From positions 1-6,067 of the forward strand of contig JAUNBO010000085.1 of assembly GCA_030527065.1 (NCBI GenBank): a stretch of DNA of 6,067 bases, in the 5' to 3' direction. The notes below the pieces were generated by a model. It was not told where the DNA came from. It made no database searches and saw only the letters and a program-made list of their open reading frames with translations. This DNA is from Bacillota bacterium. Its GTDB lineage: Bacteria; Bacillota; Clostridia; Peptostreptococcales; Anaerovoracaceae. The translations under genes were made by a program, and so were the position numbers. This document shows, piece after piece, positions 5,854-6,067 of the stretch; position 1 is the stretch's first letter, and each line of letters begins with the position of its first letter.

Positions 5854-6067
5854 TCAGTTCGTCCAGCGGCGGGTGTCCTCTTCCAGGGCTTCCGCAGCCT
5901 GTGCCGCTTCTTCCCGGCTGTTCCCTTTGGCGGAAAGATAGATTTTGAGCTTCGGCTCCGTCCCGGAGGGCCGGACGATGACGCTGCCCCCGTCTTCCAA
6001 AACGTATTCCAACACCTCTGATTTCGGCAGGGAAACGGGCACATAGCCCGCCGCTCTGTCGCAGCCG
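5854..6067 (-). CDS. pgcA: Phosphohexomutase (phosphoglucomutase/phosphomannomutase, PgcA-like), C-terminal 70 residues; 5' part beyond the window
   Basis: Only the last 70 codons and the TGA stop lie in the window; the frame stays open through the right edge. Enzymes of this alpha-D-phosphohexomutase family interconvert hexose 6-phosphate and 1-phosphate in the cytoplasm, and PgcA in Bacillus supplies glucose-1-phosphate for UDP-glucose and surface polymers. The diagnostic motif is RPSGTEPK at residues 32-39 of the fragment, the phosphate-binding loop of domain 4. It is preceded by LPKSEVLEYVLEDG, an arrangement typical of the PgcA branch. The N-terminal catalytic phosphoserine and metal-binding domains are outside the window, so sugar specificity cannot be judged. 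The stop is 32 bases from the hslO start, so the two genes are probably co-transcribed. The family is secure; the PgcA subgroup rests on the tail alone. Confidence 0.9.
   Translation of the reverse strand, partial: GCDRAAGYVPVSLPKSEVLEYVLEDGGSVIVRPSGTEPKLKIYLSAKGNSREEAAQAAEALEEDTRRWTN

Noticed and set aside
4802..5941. Long plus-strand open frame (379 codons) opposite hslO and the end of the mutase gene
   Set aside because: It is antisense to a clear Hsp33, shows no family motif or compositional logic of its own, and such stop-free frames are common opposite GC-rich coding DNA.

Overview
The window is GC-rich DNA, roughly 60% by eye, with short intergenic gaps and AAAGGAGG-like ribosome binding sites. 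It carries a DUF1934 (YwiB-like) protein, a PgcA-type phosphohexomutase, a secreted S41 peptidase with a C-terminal peptidoglycan-binding domain, and a small DUF3787-like protein. Together these suggest a Firmicute, most likely a GC-rich member of the Clostridia such as a gut Oscillospiraceae- or Lachnospiraceae-type genome. The lineage is inferred from gene content only.

Every convincing gene lies on the minus strand, so transcription runs from the right edge to the left. In that order they are: the 3' end of a PgcA-like phosphohexomutase (cut by the right edge), hslO (Hsp33 redox chaperone), mscL (large mechanosensitive channel), ddl (D-Ala-D-Ala ligase), a DUF1934 beta-barrel protein, a CtpA/CtpB-type S41 peptidase, and a PhzF-family isomerase/epimerase. 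The gaps are 32, 2, about 50, -32 (overlap), 66 and 13 bases, which fits one operon or read-through unit. A weak A-tract/hairpin/T-tract signal follows phzF and may end it. Beyond it lies a 52-residue ORF that resembles small clostridial DUF3787-type proteins. The last 81 bases hold no supported gene.

The shared theme is the cell envelope and stress. PgcA supplies glucose-1-phosphate for surface polymers. Ddl makes the D-Ala-D-Ala end of the peptidoglycan stem peptide. The S41 protease is predicted to act outside the membrane and to bind the wall. MscL relieves osmotic downshock, and Hsp33 protects proteins during oxidative stress. The PhzF homologue and the DUF1934 protein have no defined role here.

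I see no mobile element, CRISPR array, RNA gene, toxin-antitoxin pair or defence system, and no clear sign of an undescribed system. The points most worth a second look are the unannotated-looking 52-aa ORF, the variant PhzF active-site motif, the Ala/Gly/Pro-rich insert in Hsp33, and the GTG start chosen for the peptidase.
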